This document shows positions 5,508-5,551 of a stretch of DNA of 5,551 bases, one piece after another. The translations under genes and the position numbers were made by a program. The notes beneath the pieces were generated by a model that did not search any database, was not told where the DNA came from, and was given only the letters and a program-made list of their open reading frames with translations. The stretch's first letter is position 1; each line of letters opens with the position of its first letter. The stretch comes from an uncultured Prevotellaceae bacterium (GTDB lineage: Bacteria; Bacteroidota; Bacteroidia; Bacteroidales; Bacteroidaceae): the NCBI GenBank assembly GCA_946413885.1, contig CAMKMK010000153.1, positions 1 through 5,551 of the forward strand, read 5' to 3'.

Positions 5508-5551
5508 CTTCCTGCAAAGTCAACACGTTCTTCCTGCAAAGTCAACACGTT
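5477..5551. repeat. 22-bp tandem repeat array, truncated by the window edge
   Basis: Two identical 22-base units lie at 5499-5520 and 5521-5542; each begins CAACACGTTC and ends TGCAAAGT. The first nine bases of a further unit fill 5543-5551. A diverged unit at 5477-5498 matches at 14 of 22 positions, and its first part is changed so that it becomes the reverse complement of its neighbour's start. The units abut directly with no spacers. The period is not a multiple of three, so it is unlikely to be coding. The array continues past the end of the window and its full copy number is unknown. Confidence 0.85.

Noticed and set aside
5477..5551. Possible CRISPR array
   Set aside because: The 22-bp units abut directly with no spacers between them, and no cas gene is present.
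5477..5551. Plasmid replication origin with iterons
   Set aside because: No replication initiator gene is seen and the neighbours are chromosomal housekeeping genes; only the 22-bp period is suggestive.

Overview
This window looks like chromosomal DNA of a Bacteroidota bacterium, probably of the order Bacteroidales (Prevotella/Bacteroides-like). Three things point there: the rseC-rnfB-rnfC-rnfD gene order; a long RnfB with extra ferredoxin clusters; and promoters of the Bacteroidota type, with perfect TAnnTTTG -7 boxes and no clear Shine-Dalgarno sequences. The genus cannot be fixed from the sequence alone.

Layout. Positions 1-3043 hold a tightly packed minus-strand operon. Read in its own direction it is rseC, rnfB, rnfC and the first 82 codons of rnfD, which runs off the left edge. 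It encodes part of the Rnf complex, a membrane ion pump that couples electron transfer between ferredoxin and NAD to ion movement. Positions 3044-3238 are a divergent control region with one -7 box facing each way and a small dyad between them. Positions 3239-4057 (plus strand) are ispE, a kinase of the non-mevalonate isoprenoid pathway. Positions 4058-4167 carry a further -7 box. Positions 4168-5304 encode an unrecognised exported protein: a signal peptide, a short helical LxLxxxQ-like region, a His/aromatic-rich segment and a very long Arg-Gly-Ser tail ending in an octapeptide repeat.

The last 247 bases are non-coding but structured. They hold a roughly 90-bp nested inverted repeat with a terminator-like hairpin at its centre, a possible terminator for a minus-strand gene beyond the right edge, and a 22-bp tandem repeat array that runs out of the window.

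The Rnf operon and ispE are ordinary housekeeping genes. The parts that merit a second look are the exported RGG/GSR protein and the structured, repeat-bearing region after it. I see no clear evidence of a mobile element, CRISPR array or defence system.
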